A DNA stretch of 64,000 bases from Agrilutibacter niabensis. GTDB lineage: Bacteria; Pseudomonadota; Gammaproteobacteria; Xanthomonadales; Xanthomonadaceae. A model generated the notes under the pieces. That model worked only from the letters and a program-made list of their open reading frames with translations. It searched no databases and was not told the origin of the DNA. Where the stretch lies: assembly GCF_042657165.1 (NCBI RefSeq), contig NZ_JBHSNJ010000002.1, positions 124,001 to 188,000 of the forward strand. Direction: 5' to 3'. Position numbers and translations under genes: made by a program. This document shows positions 1-8,671 of this stretch, piece by piece (the stretch's first letter is position 1; each line of letters opens with the position of its first letter).

Positions 1-1521
1 CTGCGTGAGCTTCACCGTGGTCGTGCCGCCATTGCACGCCGACGAATCGACGCGGATCAGCGGCACGCCGGGCTGCAGGGTGAAGTCGTGGGCGATGTCG
101 AGGATGGGCTTGCCCGCCGCCGCCTGCACCTGGCGCCACAGGTCGTCCGACACCGTGTTGCCGTAGGCATGCGCCTTCATGTAGTTGCGCACCCCTTCGC
201 GCCAGGCATCGGCACCGACGAAGCCCTCCAGCATGCGGATCACGGCGCCGCCCTTCTGGTAGGTGATCGCATCGAACGCCTGGCTCGCCTGCTCGACGGT
301 CTCCACGTGCTGCACGACCGGATGCGTCGACGCCACGGCATCGCGCGACATGGCGCTCTCGCGGCCCTCGACGGTGCCAAGCACGGTGTTCCATTCCGGA
401 TGCAGTTTGGCGGTGGTGCGCCCGGCCATCCACGTCGCGAAGCCTTCGTTTAGCCACAGGTCGTCCCACCAGCTCATCGTCACCAGGTCGCCGAACCACT
501 GGTGCGCGATCTCATGGGCTGCGACCGAGTACACGCGCTGTTTGTCGGACTGCGTGGAAATGCTCGGGTCGAGCAGCAGCGTGTGCTCGAAGGTGAAGAT
601 CGCGCCCCAGTTCTCCATCGCGCCGAAGAACTGGCTGCTGCCCGGTGAGGCCACGTTGTCCAGCTTGGGGAGCGGATAGGGCGTGTCGAAGTACTCGTTG
701 TACTCGCGCAGCACGTCGACCGACGAGTCCAGCGCGAACTTCGCCTGGTCGATCGCACCGGCCTGGGTGACGACACCGATTTCGGTTTCGCCGAGCCTGG
801 CCGTGGCACGGTCGAAGTCGCCCAGTGAGAAGAACAGCAGGTAGGTCGACATCTTCGGCGAGGGCGCGAAGGTGACTCGCTTGGTGCCGTTGCCGAGGTC
901 GACGGTCTGGGTGGCCGGCATGTTGCTCACTGCCATCTGGCTGGTCGGGACCGTGGCGGTCAGCGCGAAAGTCGCCTTGTAGTTCGGCTCATCCCACGAC
1001 GGCACGAACTTGCGCGCATCGGAATTCTCGAACTGCGTGTACAGCGCGCGCTTGCTCCCGGCCTTGGTGTCGTAGTCGATAGCGAACAGGCCGTTGGCCT
1101 GGGTGCCGATCTTGCCGGTGTAGTCGGTCGCGAGCGTGTAGCGGCCGGGCGCCAGCGGCTGCGCGAAGCCGAAACTCACCGTCTGCGCATCGGCGTCGAC
1201 CGACACCCTGGGCACCAGGGCCGCGCCGGCCGATCGGGCCAGCGTGCTGTTCGCGAATGTCATATCCACCGCGTTGAGCATGATCGTCGTGGTCGGCGCC
1301 AGGACCTCCAGCGTGATCGCGACATGCCCGGCGAACGTCAGCGCCGCCGCGTTGGGCACTACGGCCACGTCGTAGCGCAACGGACGCACCGAGCGCGGCA
1401 ACTGGGTGGTGGCGTCCCTCACTTCCGGTGCCACGGTGGCAGGTGCCGCCGCGTGGACGGCAAGGCTCGGCGTCATGCCGCCGAGCGCCAGTGCGATAGC
1501 GGTAACCAGGGTACGACGCAT
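1..1521 (-). CDS. M1 family zinc metallo-aminopeptidase, exported (partial, C-terminus beyond left edge)
   Basis: Removes N-terminal amino acids from peptides, probably in the periplasm. The first 507 residues are present and the reading frame stays open at base 1. Residues 1-25 look like a signal peptide ending near VHAA. The M1 signatures are clear: the exopeptidase motif GAMENWG at about 300-306, and the zinc site HEIAH at 336-340 with the third ligand E359 in WLNEGFA, the HExxH-x18-E spacing of the family. The ATG at 1521 is chosen because the signal peptide follows directly. The gene diverges from the two-component pair on the other strand. The family is certain; peptide preference is not visible. 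Confidence 0.93.
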   Translation of the reverse strand, partial: MRRTLVTAIALALGGMTPSLAVHAAAPATVAPEVRDATTQLPRSVRPLRYDVAVVPNAAALTFAGHVAITLEVLAPTTTIMLNAVDMTFANSTLARSAGAALVPRVSVDADAQTVSFGFAQPLAPGRYTLATDYTGKIGTQANGLFAIDYDTKAGSKRALYTQFENSDARKFVPSWDEPNYKATFALTATVPTSQMAVSNMPATQTVDLGNGTKRVTFAPSPKMSTYLLFFSLGDFDRATARLGETEIGVVTQAGAIDQAKFALDSSVDVLREYNEYFDTPYPLPKLDNVASPGSSQFFGAMENWGAIFTFEHTLLLDPSISTQSDKQRVYSVAAHEIAHQWFGDLVTMSWWDDLWLNEGFATWMAGRTTAKLHPEWNTVLGTVEGRESAMSRDAVASTHPVVQHVETVEQASQAFDAITYQKGGAVIRMLEGFVGADAWREGVRNYMKAHAYGNTVSDDLWRQVQAAAGKPILDIAHDFTLQPGVPLIRVDSSACNGGTTTVKLTQ

Positions 1522-1805
1522 GTGAGGTCCTTTGGCTGGGCTCGCCCGGACCCTGAGGCAGGGCCTGCAAGCCGGGCGTGAATGGAAAGGACCGATGGTG
1601 AGGGCTGGCCCCGGTGCCACCGACCGCCAAAAGTCATGCCAGCAGACCTGTCGGCGCAGCCCCGTGCCCTCCGACCCCGCGCCATCCCGCCTCGCCCCGT
1701 GAATAGCCGGACTCGTCGGCGGATTTCCCGCTCCGTCGCAACCCACTTCCCTGGCCATGGGCGACCGCTATCCTTCGCCGCATCCAACGAACCGCCGGAC
1801 ACCCC

Positions 1806-3101
1806 GTGATCAGGAACTTCTTCTTCGTCGCCCGCATCGCCATCGCCTGGTGGCTGATCGTGGTCATGTTCGCGATCGTCTGGAACGGCATGCCGCTGAT
1901 CGGGCACAGCGATCCATGGCCGGTGTTCCTGCTGGGCTTCATCGTGCTCGGCTTCGTCGTCACCAGCGCGGTCTCGCACCTGCGCCGGGTACGGCTGATT
2001 TCCGGCGAGAACAGCAGCGAAGCGCTGGGCAACCGCCAGCGCCGCCAGATCGAGATTCCGTTCGAGGCCGGCGAAGCCTTCGACCTGCTCGATGCCGCGA
2101 TCCGGGAACTGCCGCGTACGCAGGAGATCGAAAGCGCGCGCGACAGCCTGCAGATCCGCGCCAAGGTGCAGCGCCCCGACACCTACGGCGAACAGCCGCT
2201 GGGCCGCTACCATCCGATGCTGTGGTTCGGCGGTACGCGCAACCAGATCCTCGCGACGGTCACGCCGGGCAATGGCATCGGCAGCGTCACGCTGATCTGC
2301 GAACCGGAGAGCGGCGCATGGAGCGACTGGTTCCGCGTCGACGACGGCACCAACCTCGAGAACGCCGAAGCCATCACCCGCGCCATCACCCGCCGCGTCG
2401 CCGAGCGTCGCCGCAACGAACAGGCCGCCGCCGCGCAGACTGCGACCGAGAAGGAGCTCACCGTCGCCCGCCTCAGCCTGCTGCACGCACAGGTCGAGCC
2501 TCACTTCCTCTACAACACCCTGGCCAGCGCGCAGTACCTCACCCGCACCGACCCGGCGCGTGCCGACGAGATGCTGGGCCACCTCATCCAGTACCTGCGC
2601 CATTCGCTGCCGCGTACGCAGGACGAACTGTCGACGCTGGGCGAGGAACTCGAACGCGCCCTCGCCTACCTCGAGATCCTCAAGATCCGCATGGGCCAGC
2701 GCCTCGCCGTGCAGGTCGACGTCCCCGACAATCTGCGTGGTACGAAGCTGCCGGCAATGATGCTGCAGACGCTGGTGGAAAATGCGATCAAGCACGGCCT
2801 GGAACCGCGCACCGCCGGCGGCACCGTGTGGATCCGCGCCCGCCTCAACGACGACGCCGTCGCCATCACGGTGGCCGACGACGGCGAAGGCTTCAACATG
2901 CAAAGCAGCGGGACCGGCATTGGCCTTAAGAACGTGCGCGAACGCCTGCAACTCGTTTTCGGAGGCAAGGCATCGCTCGCCGTTGTCGCCAATTTCCCCT
3001 CCGGCGTTGCCGCGACGATAACCCTGCCGGCAGCCGCGCCCACGCCTGCCACGCAGGTCGCGGCGACGCCGGCTTCGCGCGAGGAGCGCCGCGATGGCTA
3101 A
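1806..3101 (+). CDS. LytS/YehU-type sensor histidine kinase
   Basis: Membrane sensor kinase of the His_kinase (LytS) family. Two hydrophobic segments (about residues 5-27 and 40-60) anchor it with little periplasmic sequence, so the stimulus may be sensed in or at the membrane. The phosphoacceptor box QVEPHFLYNTL places the histidine at about H233. A HATPase domain follows, with the N box near LVENAIKHGL and the G box near DDGEGFN. The stop overlaps the start of the response regulator by 8 bases, so the two are translationally coupled. The kinase class is secure; the signal is unknown. Confidence 0.93.
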   Translation: MIRNFFFVARIAIAWWLIVVMFAIVWNGMPLIGHSDPWPVFLLGFIVLGFVVTSAVSHLRRVRLISGENSSEALGNRQRRQIEIPFEAGEAFDLLDAAIRELPRTQEIESARDSLQIRAKVQRPDTYGEQPLGRYHPMLWFGGTRNQILATVTPGNGIGSVTLICEPESGAWSDWFRVDDGTNLENAEAITRAITRRVAERRRNEQAAAAQTATEKELTVARLSLLHAQVEPHFLYNTLASAQYLTRTDPARADEMLGHLIQYLRHSLPRTQDELSTLGEELERALAYLEILKIRMGQRLAVQVDVPDNLRGTKLPAMMLQTLVENAIKHGLEPRTAGGTVWIRARLNDDAVAITVADDGEGFNMQSSGTGIGLKNVRERLQLVFGGKASLAVVANFPSGVAATITLPAAAPTPATQVAATPASREERRDG

Positions 3102-3876
3102 GACCTCCTGCACCGCCGTCATTGCCGAAGACGAGACCCTGCTGCGCAATGCACTGCTCGAACAACTGCGCGGAGCCTGGCCGCAGCTGGACATCGTCGC
3201 CGAGTGCGAAGACGGCGCCAGCGCCCTGGAAGCGATCGACGAGCACCAGCCCGACGTTGCTTTCCTCGACATCCGCATGCCCGGCCTCAGTGGCCTGGAA
3301 GTCGCCGCTGCCGCCGCGCAGGCCAGCCCGGGCACCCAGATCGTCTTCGTCACCGCCTACGACCAGTACGCGATCGAAGCTTTCGACCGCGGCGCAATCG
3401 ACTACCTGCTCAAGCCCATCGCGCCCGAGCGCCTTGCCGCCACCGTGCAACGCCTGAAGCTGCGCGCCGCCTCCGGCGCGAGCGATGCAGCGGCACTGGC
3501 CGAAGTACTGGAACGCCTGGGCGCCAACCTGCCGCGCAACGACGCGCGCCCGCCGCTGACCTGGCTCACCGCCAGTGCCGGCCGCGAGACGAAGCTGATC
3601 CTGGTCGACGACGTCGCCTACTTCCGCGCCGACAACAAGTACACCACGGTGATGACGGCCGAGGGCGAGGCGTTGCTGCGCACGCCCATCCGCGAACTGC
3701 TCGCCGTGCTCGACACCAATACGTTCAAGCAGATCCACCGCTCGACCATCGTCAACCTCAAGGCGATCGCCTCGATCGTCCGCGACGACACCGGCAAGGG
3801 CACGGTCCGGCTGAAGAGCCGCCCGGAGACCCTGACCGTAAGCCAGCCATTCATGGCCCTGTTCCGGCACATGTGA
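3094..3876 (+). CDS. LytTR-family response regulator
   Basis: DNA-binding partner of the kinase just upstream. The receiver domain (about 1-125) has the acidic pocket E12/D13 and the phosphoacceptor D59 in FLDIRMPG, with the conserved lysine in the LLKP motif near residue 109. A LytTR DNA-binding domain fills about 150-260 and contains the typical HRSTIVNL segment. This is the AlgR/LytR/YehT architecture. Regulators of this class commonly control envelope or exopolysaccharide genes, but nothing in the sequence identifies targets here. Confidence 0.94.
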   Translation: MAKTSCTAVIAEDETLLRNALLEQLRGAWPQLDIVAECEDGASALEAIDEHQPDVAFLDIRMPGLSGLEVAAAAAQASPGTQIVFVTAYDQYAIEAFDRGAIDYLLKPIAPERLAATVQRLKLRAASGASDAAALAEVLERLGANLPRNDARPPLTWLTASAGRETKLILVDDVAYFRADNKYTTVMTAEGEALLRTPIRELLAVLDTNTFKQIHRSTIVNLKAIASIVRDDTGKGTVRLKSRPETLTVSQPFMALFRHM

Positions 3877-3968
3877 CCGCGGCAGGCGTGGCGCCCGGCG
3901 CCTCTGCCCGCTTCCGTGCGCTTCCATCTTTGCGGCCCGCGCCGCCAGAAACTGCGAGGTGTTCCACC

Positions 3969-4337
3969 ATGCGCAACCTGATCGCCGCGATCTATTTCCT
4001 GCTCGCCATGTTCGGCTACGACAGCGTGGGCACGGCCACCGTCACCCATTCCATCGTCGACGGCGTCGACGTGATCCACAGCAAGACGCGCGTCATGGCC
4101 GGCATTGCCCGCTTCGAGTGCATCTCAAGCGCGACCGGCGAGTGCCACTACACCCTGTTCCCCAGCAAGTGCGCATCCGGCGACCGCGACTGCACGACGC
4201 CGATCGACCGCTTCACCCTGCCCAAGGGCGCCCGGCGCGAAGTGGTCGGATTGCCGAAGTTCGATGCCTGCGTCGCGCAGGATGATTCGACCATGCAACG
4301 CGAATGCTTACCGGCACGGCCTGCCGCAGGACGCTAG
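3969..4337 (+). CDS. Small exported cysteine-containing protein of unknown function
   Basis: A 122-residue protein that I do not recognise. It starts with a hydrophobic stretch (about 3-16) that may be a signal peptide or anchor. The mature part holds at least six cysteines (FECISS, GECHY, SKCASG, RDCTT, DACVA, RECLP), which suggests disulfide bonds in the periplasm. It lies 92 bases after the response regulator on the same strand, so it could be co-transcribed. It ends just before a hairpin shared with the convergent fghA. Function unknown. Confidence 0.7.
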   Translation: MRNLIAAIYFLLAMFGYDSVGTATVTHSIVDGVDVIHSKTRVMAGIARFECISSATGECHYTLFPSKCASGDRDCTTPIDRFTLPKGARREVVGLPKFDACVAQDDSTMQRECLPARPAAGR

Positions 4338-4350
4338 GCTCATCGGGAGC

Positions 4351-4372
4351 CAGCGGCGCGGTTGCGCCGCTG
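4351..4372. terminator. Hairpin between convergent genes
   Basis: A perfect 9-bp stem (CAGCGGCGC / GCGCCGCTG) with a GGTT loop lies between two converging genes. There is no strong T-run on either side, so it is probably a bidirectional but imperfect terminator. Confidence 0.5.
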
Positions 4373-4379
4373 CCGGAGA

Positions 4380-5219
4380 TCAGCCCTGCAATGCGGCGGC
4401 GTGGTACGCCAGGTGCTCGCCGATGAAGCTGGCGATGAAGTAGTAGCTGTGGTCGTACCCGGCCTGGCGACGCAGCACGAGCGGATGACCGGCTTGCTGG
4501 CAGGCCGCTTCCAGCAGTTCGGGCCGCAACTGGGTCGCGATGAACTCGTCCGCTTCGCCCTGGTCGATCAGCAATGGCAGCTTGTTGGCGCGTTCCGCAG
4601 CGGCGCGAACAAGCTCGCAGGCGTCCCACTGCCGCCAGGTGTCGCGGTCGCCACCCAGATAGGCAGTAAATGCCTTCTCGCCCCAGGGCACTTGCATGGG
4701 CGCGACGATAGGCGAGAACGCCGAGACGCTGTGGTAGCGCCCGGGGTTGCGCAGCGCAAGCACCAGTGCACCGTGCCCCCCCATTGAATGCCCGCTGATC
4801 GACCTGCGGTTGCTGGCGCTGAAGTGCGCTTCGACCAGGTCCGGCAGTTCGCGCTCGACATAGTCATGCATGCGGTAGTTCGCCGCCCACGGTGCCTGCG
4901 TGGCATTGAGGTAGAAACCTGCGCCCTGGCCCAGGTCGTAGCCGTCGGCATCCGCCACAACCACGCCACGCGGGCTGGTATCGGGTGCAACGACAATCAC
5001 GCCATGCTCGGCCGCGTAGCGCTGCGCGCCCGCCTTGGTGATGAAGTTCTGCTCGGTGCAGGTGAGGCCACTGAGCCAGTACAGCACCGGACACGGCGCA
5101 TGGGCGGCACGCGGCGGCAGGTAGATGCCGAAACGCATGTCGCAGCCCAGCGAGTGCGAATGGTGTTGCCAGACTTCCTGCACGCCGCCATGGCAGCCGT
5201 GCGCTTCAACCTTCTTCAT
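4380..5219 (-). CDS. fghA: S-formylglutathione hydrolase
   Basis: Hydrolyses S-formylglutathione to formate and glutathione, the last step of glutathione-dependent formaldehyde detoxification. This esterase-D-type alpha/beta hydrolase has 279 residues, the usual length. It carries the nucleophile elbow SGHSMGGHG (serine about S145), the oxyanion region SGLTCTEQNF, an aspartate in DQGEADEF and the histidine in GYDHSYYF. It is the last gene of adhC-gfa-fghA, starting 44 bases after gfa. All catalytic residues are present. Confidence 0.96.
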   Translation of the reverse strand: MKKVEAHGCHGGVQEVWQHHSHSLGCDMRFGIYLPPRAAHAPCPVLYWLSGLTCTEQNFITKAGAQRYAAEHGVIVVAPDTSPRGVVVADADGYDLGQGAGFYLNATQAPWAANYRMHDYVERELPDLVEAHFSASNRRSISGHSMGGHGALVLALRNPGRYHSVSAFSPIVAPMQVPWGEKAFTAYLGGDRDTWRQWDACELVRAAAERANKLPLLIDQGEADEFIATQLRPELLEAACQQAGHPLVLRRQAGYDHSYYFIASFIGEHLAYHAAALQG

Positions 5220-5263
5220 GCTCGATCCTGTCGGCAGCGGGCCGGGGCCAGCGGCTGGTGAAA

Positions 5264-5842
5264 TCAGGCCTTCAGCACGCCCGATCTCTTCGCAGCATGC
5301 GTCGACATCGCGTCCATCAGCGGCGGGTTGAGGCTGTCATAGGGCGTCAACCCCAGTTCGTTGAGGCGCGCACGCACGCCATCCATCTGCTCCGGACGCG
5401 CGCCACCGCCCTCGATGATCGAGGACACGAATGCAGCGAAGCGTGGCTCTTCCCATCCGGTCTGCGGCGACAGCTCGGTGTGGATGAAGTCGAGGCCATA
5501 GAACGCGTGGTCCTTGTTCTCGATGCGACCATACATGTGGACGCCGCAGCCCTTGCAGGCATGGCGCTGGATCGTGGCCTTGTCGTCGACGACCTTCAGC
5601 TTGTCGCCGTTGGCAGTGACGCTGACCTTGTCGCGCGGCACCACGCCGATAACGGAGAACGCCGCGCCTTTCGGCTTCCAGCATCTGGTGCACCCGCAGA
5701 CGTGATTGTGCGCGACCTGCGAATCGACCTTCACCTCTACCTTGTCGTTCGCGCAGCGGCACTGCAGCGTGCCGCCCTTGAAACCGGGATCGCCCTTCTT
5801 GGTGCCATTGTCCACCGTGGGATGGATCGAAACGGTGTTCAT
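5264..5842 (-). CDS. gfa: S-(hydroxymethyl)glutathione synthase (Gfa)
   Basis: Binds glutathione and speeds its condensation with formaldehyde to S-(hydroxymethyl)glutathione. At 192 residues it has the length of the Gfa subfamily of the GFA/CENP-V fold. Zinc-binding cysteines are visible in LQCRCAND, HVCGCTRCWKP and ACKGCGVHMYGR. It sits between adhC (52 bases upstream) and fghA, so the whole pathway is in one transcription unit. Whether Gfa is a true enzyme or a glutathione carrier is debated for the family. Confidence 0.95.
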   Translation of the reverse strand: MNTVSIHPTVDNGTKKGDPGFKGGTLQCRCANDKVEVKVDSQVAHNHVCGCTRCWKPKGAAFSVIGVVPRDKVSVTANGDKLKVVDDKATIQRHACKGCGVHMYGRIENKDHAFYGLDFIHTELSPQTGWEEPRFAAFVSSIIEGGGARPEQMDGVRARLNELGLTPYDSLNPPLMDAMSTHAAKRSGVLKA

Positions 5843-5894
5843 CGTTCGTCTCCTGTTCGCGGAATCGCCCGCGCAGCCGGTTGAACCGCCTGCA

Positions 5895-7004
5895 TCAGAA
5901 GTGGATCACCGTGCGGATCGACTTGCCCTCATGCATCAGGTTGAAGGCCTCGTTGATACGCTCCAGCGGCAGGGTGTGGGTGATGAACGGATCGAGCTGG
6001 ATCTCGCCACGCATCGCCTGCTCGACCATGCCCGGGAGCTGCGTACGGCCCTTCACTCCACCGAACGCCGTGCCGCGCCAGACCCGGCCGGTCACCAGCT
6101 GGAACGGGCGCGTGCGGATCTCCTGCCCCGCGCCGGCGACACCAATGATCACACTCTCGCCCCAGCCCTTGTGACAGCACTCCAGCGCCGCGCGCATGAC
6201 GTCGACGTTGCCGATGCATTCGAAGGAATACTCCACGCCGCCGTCGGTCATCTCGACGATCACGTCCTGGATCGGCTTGTCGTGGTCCTTCGGATTCACC
6301 ACGTCGGTCGCGCCCATCTGCTGGGCGAGGGCGAACTTGCCGGCGTTGGTGTCGATGCCGATGATCCGCCCGGCCTTCGCCATCTTCGCGCCCTGGATCA
6401 CCGCCAGCCCGATGCCGCCCAGGCCGAACACCGCGACGGTATCGCCGGGTTGCACCTTCGCCGTGTTGTGCACCGCGCCGATGCCGGTGGTGACGCCGCA
6501 GCCGAGCAGGCAGACCTTTTCGTGCGGTGCCTCGGGATTGATCTTCGCCAGCGATATTTCCGGAACTACGGTGTACTCGCTGAAGGTGCTGGTGCCCATG
6601 TAGTGGTGGATGGGCTGGCCGTTGTAGGAGAAGCGCGACGTTCCGTCGGGCATCAGGCCCTTGCCCTGCGTCGCGCGGACTTTCTGGCAAAGGTTGGTCC
6701 TGCCCGACTTGCAGAATTTGCATTCGCGGCATTCGGCCGTGTACAGCGGGATCACGTGGTCACCAGGCTGCAGCGAGCGGACGCCCTCGCCCACGTCGAC
6801 TACGACGCCCGCACCTTCGTGGCCGAGCACCGCGGGAAACAGACCTTCCGGGTCGTCGCCACTCAGGGTAAATGCGTCGGTGTGGCAGACCCCTGTGTGG
6901 GTGATACGGACCAGCACTTCGCCCGCGCGCGGTGGCGCGACGTCGATCTCTACGATCTGCAGGGGCTGCCCGGGAGCGAAGGCGACGGCGGCGCGGGATT
7001 TCAT
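5895..7004 (-). CDS. adhC: S-(hydroxymethyl)glutathione dehydrogenase / class III alcohol dehydrogenase
   Basis: Oxidises S-(hydroxymethyl)glutathione to S-formylglutathione with NAD; the class also acts as S-nitrosoglutathione reductase. It is 369 residues from the ATG at 7004, the family length; an in-frame upstream start would add 17 unrelated residues. The catalytic zinc region is TGVCHTDAFTLSG, the structural zinc cysteines are CRECKFCKSGRTNLC, and the Rossmann motif is FGLGGIGLAV. An AAGGA ribosome site precedes the start. It heads the formaldehyde operon. No FrmR-type repressor gene is adjacent. Confidence 0.97.
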   Translation of the reverse strand: MKSRAAVAFAPGQPLQIVEIDVAPPRAGEVLVRITHTGVCHTDAFTLSGDDPEGLFPAVLGHEGAGVVVDVGEGVRSLQPGDHVIPLYTAECRECKFCKSGRTNLCQKVRATQGKGLMPDGTSRFSYNGQPIHHYMGTSTFSEYTVVPEISLAKINPEAPHEKVCLLGCGVTTGIGAVHNTAKVQPGDTVAVFGLGGIGLAVIQGAKMAKAGRIIGIDTNAGKFALAQQMGATDVVNPKDHDKPIQDVIVEMTDGGVEYSFECIGNVDVMRAALECCHKGWGESVIIGVAGAGQEIRTRPFQLVTGRVWRGTAFGGVKGRTQLPGMVEQAMRGEIQLDPFITHTLPLERINEAFNLMHEGKSIRTVIHF

Positions 7005-7271
7005 GGCGGGTCCTTTTCGTGGAGAAGCGCTTGTCGTGCCGCGCGCGTCACGCACACGGAATGGTGATTGTGGCGATTGCAGCAGTTAGCGAAGAGTAAA
7101 GCCGATGCGCACCGCAGCCGAAGGCTTTGCCGGTGCTGGCCGGCTTCCTTCAGTAGAACCCCGCGGTGGCGGCGAACTGTCTGCCCAAGGCCGGCTGTGG
7201 GAGACCTGGCAGCGGGCGATCGCCCCTTCCCGCGTGGCCAGCCACAGCGTTCCAAGGCCGGGCGTGTTGAC

Positions 7272-7295
7272 ATATTTCCATACTTTTGGAAGTAT
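7272..7295 (+). promoter_or_regulatory. Candidate ArsR operator overlapping the arsR promoter
   Basis: An inverted repeat, ATATTTCCA-N6-TGGAAGTAT, matches at 8 of 9 arm positions. It lies directly downstream of a perfect TTGACA (7267-7272) and ends 6 bases before the arsR start codon. A bound repressor would block the promoter. Position, symmetry and the similar site before arsC support ArsR autoregulation; binding itself is inferred. Confidence 0.6.
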
Positions 7296-7301
7296 CGAAT
7301 C

Positions 7302-7643
7302 ATGGAGACGACCAATGCACTTTCCGCCCTCAGCGCCCTGAGCCACGAGTCCCGCCTCGCCGCCTACCGCCAACTGGTGCAGGCGGGGCCGGATGGTCTG
7401 TCGGTCGGTGACCTTCGCGAGCGGCTGGACATCCCGCCGGCGACGCTGACCGCGCACCTCAACGTACTGCGCTTCGCCGGCCTGGTCCGCGACCAGCGCG
7501 AAGGCCGCGCCATCCGGGTGCGCGCCGACTACGAACAGATGGATGCACTGCTCGCCTACCTCACCGAGAACTGCTGCGCCGGCTCGGCCAGTTGCGCCCC
7601 CGCAGCTTCCTGCCCACCCCGGACCAACAAGGCCTCACGATGA
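7302..7643 (+). CDS. arsR: ArsR-family arsenic-responsive repressor
   Basis: Winged-helix repressor of the arsenic operon, 113 residues. The recognition region is about 32-60 (LSVGDLRERLDIPPATLTAH). The metalloid site differs from that of E. coli ArsR: no cysteine pair lies in the recognition helix, but C91, C92 and C98 form CC-x5-C near the C-terminus. This is the spacing known for the As(III) site of Acidithiobacillus ferrooxidans ArsR; C104 is a further cysteine. The ATG at 7302 follows the operator so closely that the transcript may be nearly leaderless. The stop overlaps the next start. Confidence 0.9.
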   Translation: METTNALSALSALSHESRLAAYRQLVQAGPDGLSVGDLRERLDIPPATLTAHLNVLRFAGLVRDQREGRAIRVRADYEQMDALLAYLTENCCAGSASCAPAASCPPRTNKASR

Positions 7644-8128
7644 ACCGATTCCATGTGCACCTGAACGTAGCCGACCTCGCGTCGAGCATCCGCTTCTACT
7701 CGCAACTGTTCGCGGCCGAGCCGACCGTGCTCAAGCCCGACTACGCGAAGTGGCTGCTCGAGGACCCGCGTGTGAACTTCGCCATTTCGAACACGGGCCG
7801 CGCGCCCGGCATCGACCACCTCGGCATCCAGGCGGAAAGTGGCGAAGCCCTCGCCCTGCTTGGCCATCGCCTCGACGCCGCAGGCGGCGCGGTGGTTCCC
7901 GAAGACGCCGCCGTGTGCTGCTACGCGCGCTCGGACAAGCTGTGGACCGAGGACCCCCAAGGCACGCGCTGGGAAACCTTCCATACCGTGGGCGAAGCGA
8001 CGACCTATTACGCTGGCGACGCGGCCTGTGCAACGGATGGAGCCAACTGCACACCCGATATCAGCGCGATGAAACCCAAGACGGAGAAGGGTGCGTCATG
8101 CTGTGCCCCGCAATCCGGCTGCTGCTGA
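7640..8128 (+). CDS. arsI: ArsI-type C-As lyase (glyoxalase fold; CadI-like)
   Basis: Vicinal-oxygen-chelate dioxygenase that in characterised ArsI proteins cleaves the carbon-arsenic bond of trivalent organoarsenicals, releasing As(III). The start overlaps the arsR stop (ATGA). The 162-residue protein has the expected metal ligands (H5 or H7, H60, E112 in RWETFH) and a vicinal cysteine pair C93-C94, which matches the arsenical-binding CC of Bacillus ArsI. Two more CC pairs lie at the C-terminus (GASCC and SGCC). Some relatives are annotated as cadmium-induced CadI, but the ars setting and the C93-C94 pair favour ArsI. Confidence 0.85.
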   Translation: MNRFHVHLNVADLASSIRFYSQLFAAEPTVLKPDYAKWLLEDPRVNFAISNTGRAPGIDHLGIQAESGEALALLGHRLDAAGGAVVPEDAAVCCYARSDKLWTEDPQGTRWETFHTVGEATTYYAGDAACATDGANCTPDISAMKPKTEKGASCCAPQSGCC

Positions 8129-8149
8129 TTGCCCGGCCAATTCCGACCT

Positions 8150-8174
8150 ATGCAATTCCATACCTTTGCATGGA
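8150..8174 (+). promoter_or_regulatory. Candidate second ArsR operator upstream of arsC
   Basis: The segment TTCCATACCTTTGCATGGA resembles the arsR-proximal operator (TTCCATACTTTTGGAAGTA). It contains two nested inverted repeats: ATGCAA-N10-TTGCAT and TCCAT-N8-ATGGA. It lies in the 52-base gap between arsI and the first arsC, which suggests an internal repressible promoter. Inference from similarity. Confidence 0.5.
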
Positions 8175-8180
8175 GAGGCC

Positions 8181-8666
8181 ATGAACGAACGCGTCTATAA
8201 CGCGCTGTTCCTGTGCACCGGAAATTCCGCGCGCAGCCAGATGGCGGAGGCATTGCTGAACGTCCTCGGCAAGGGACGCTTCCGCGCCTTCAGCGCGGGC
8301 AGTATGCCCACCGGCCACGTGCAGCCACTGGCCGCGAAGCTGATTGGGGAACTTGGCTATCCCATCGACCAGCTTCGCAGCAAGGGCTGGGAGACGTTCG
8401 CAAGCGTCAATGCGCCGCCGATGGATTTCGTCATCACCGTCTGCGATAACGCCGCCGGCGAAGTGTGCCCGGTGTGGCCGCGGCAACCTGCGATTGCGCA
8501 CTGGGGTGTTCCGGACCCTGCGCGTTTTCCTGACGACCCCCATGCCTTCATGGACGCATGGGTGACCTTGCGCCGCCGCATCGAACTCCTGCTTGCATTG
8601 CCGCTGGACAAGCTGGACCGGCTCGCCCGGGAACAACAGCTGCGCAACATCGCCACCGAAGGTTGA
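8181..8666 (+). CDS. arsC: Arsenate reductase, low-molecular-weight phosphatase fold (first copy)
   Basis: Reduces arsenate to arsenite. The 161-residue protein has the phosphatase P-loop CTGNSARS with nucleophile C12, and two later cysteines, C88 in ITVCDNAAGE and C96 in EVCPVWP. That suits a cysteine relay like thioredoxin-coupled ArsC, although the spacing is one residue longer than in Staphylococcus pI258 ArsC. The signature HWGVPDP follows. A GGAGAGG ribosome site precedes the ATG. It lies 52 bases after arsI, with an apparent operator between. Confidence 0.88.
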   Translation: MNERVYNALFLCTGNSARSQMAEALLNVLGKGRFRAFSAGSMPTGHVQPLAAKLIGELGYPIDQLRSKGWETFASVNAPPMDFVITVCDNAAGEVCPVWPRQPAIAHWGVPDPARFPDDPHAFMDAWVTLRRRIELLLALPLDKLDRLAREQQLRNIATEG

Positions 8667-8671
8667 TCCCG

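Noticed and set aside
1473..3353. A 626-codon open frame on the minus strand opposite the kinase gene
   Set aside because: Composition is that of an antisense shadow in G+C-rich DNA. The plus strand holds a full LytS kinase with all motifs.
5264..5842. FrmR-type formaldehyde regulation of the adhC operon
   Set aside because: No frmR gene adjoins the operon and no clear operator was found upstream of adhC.
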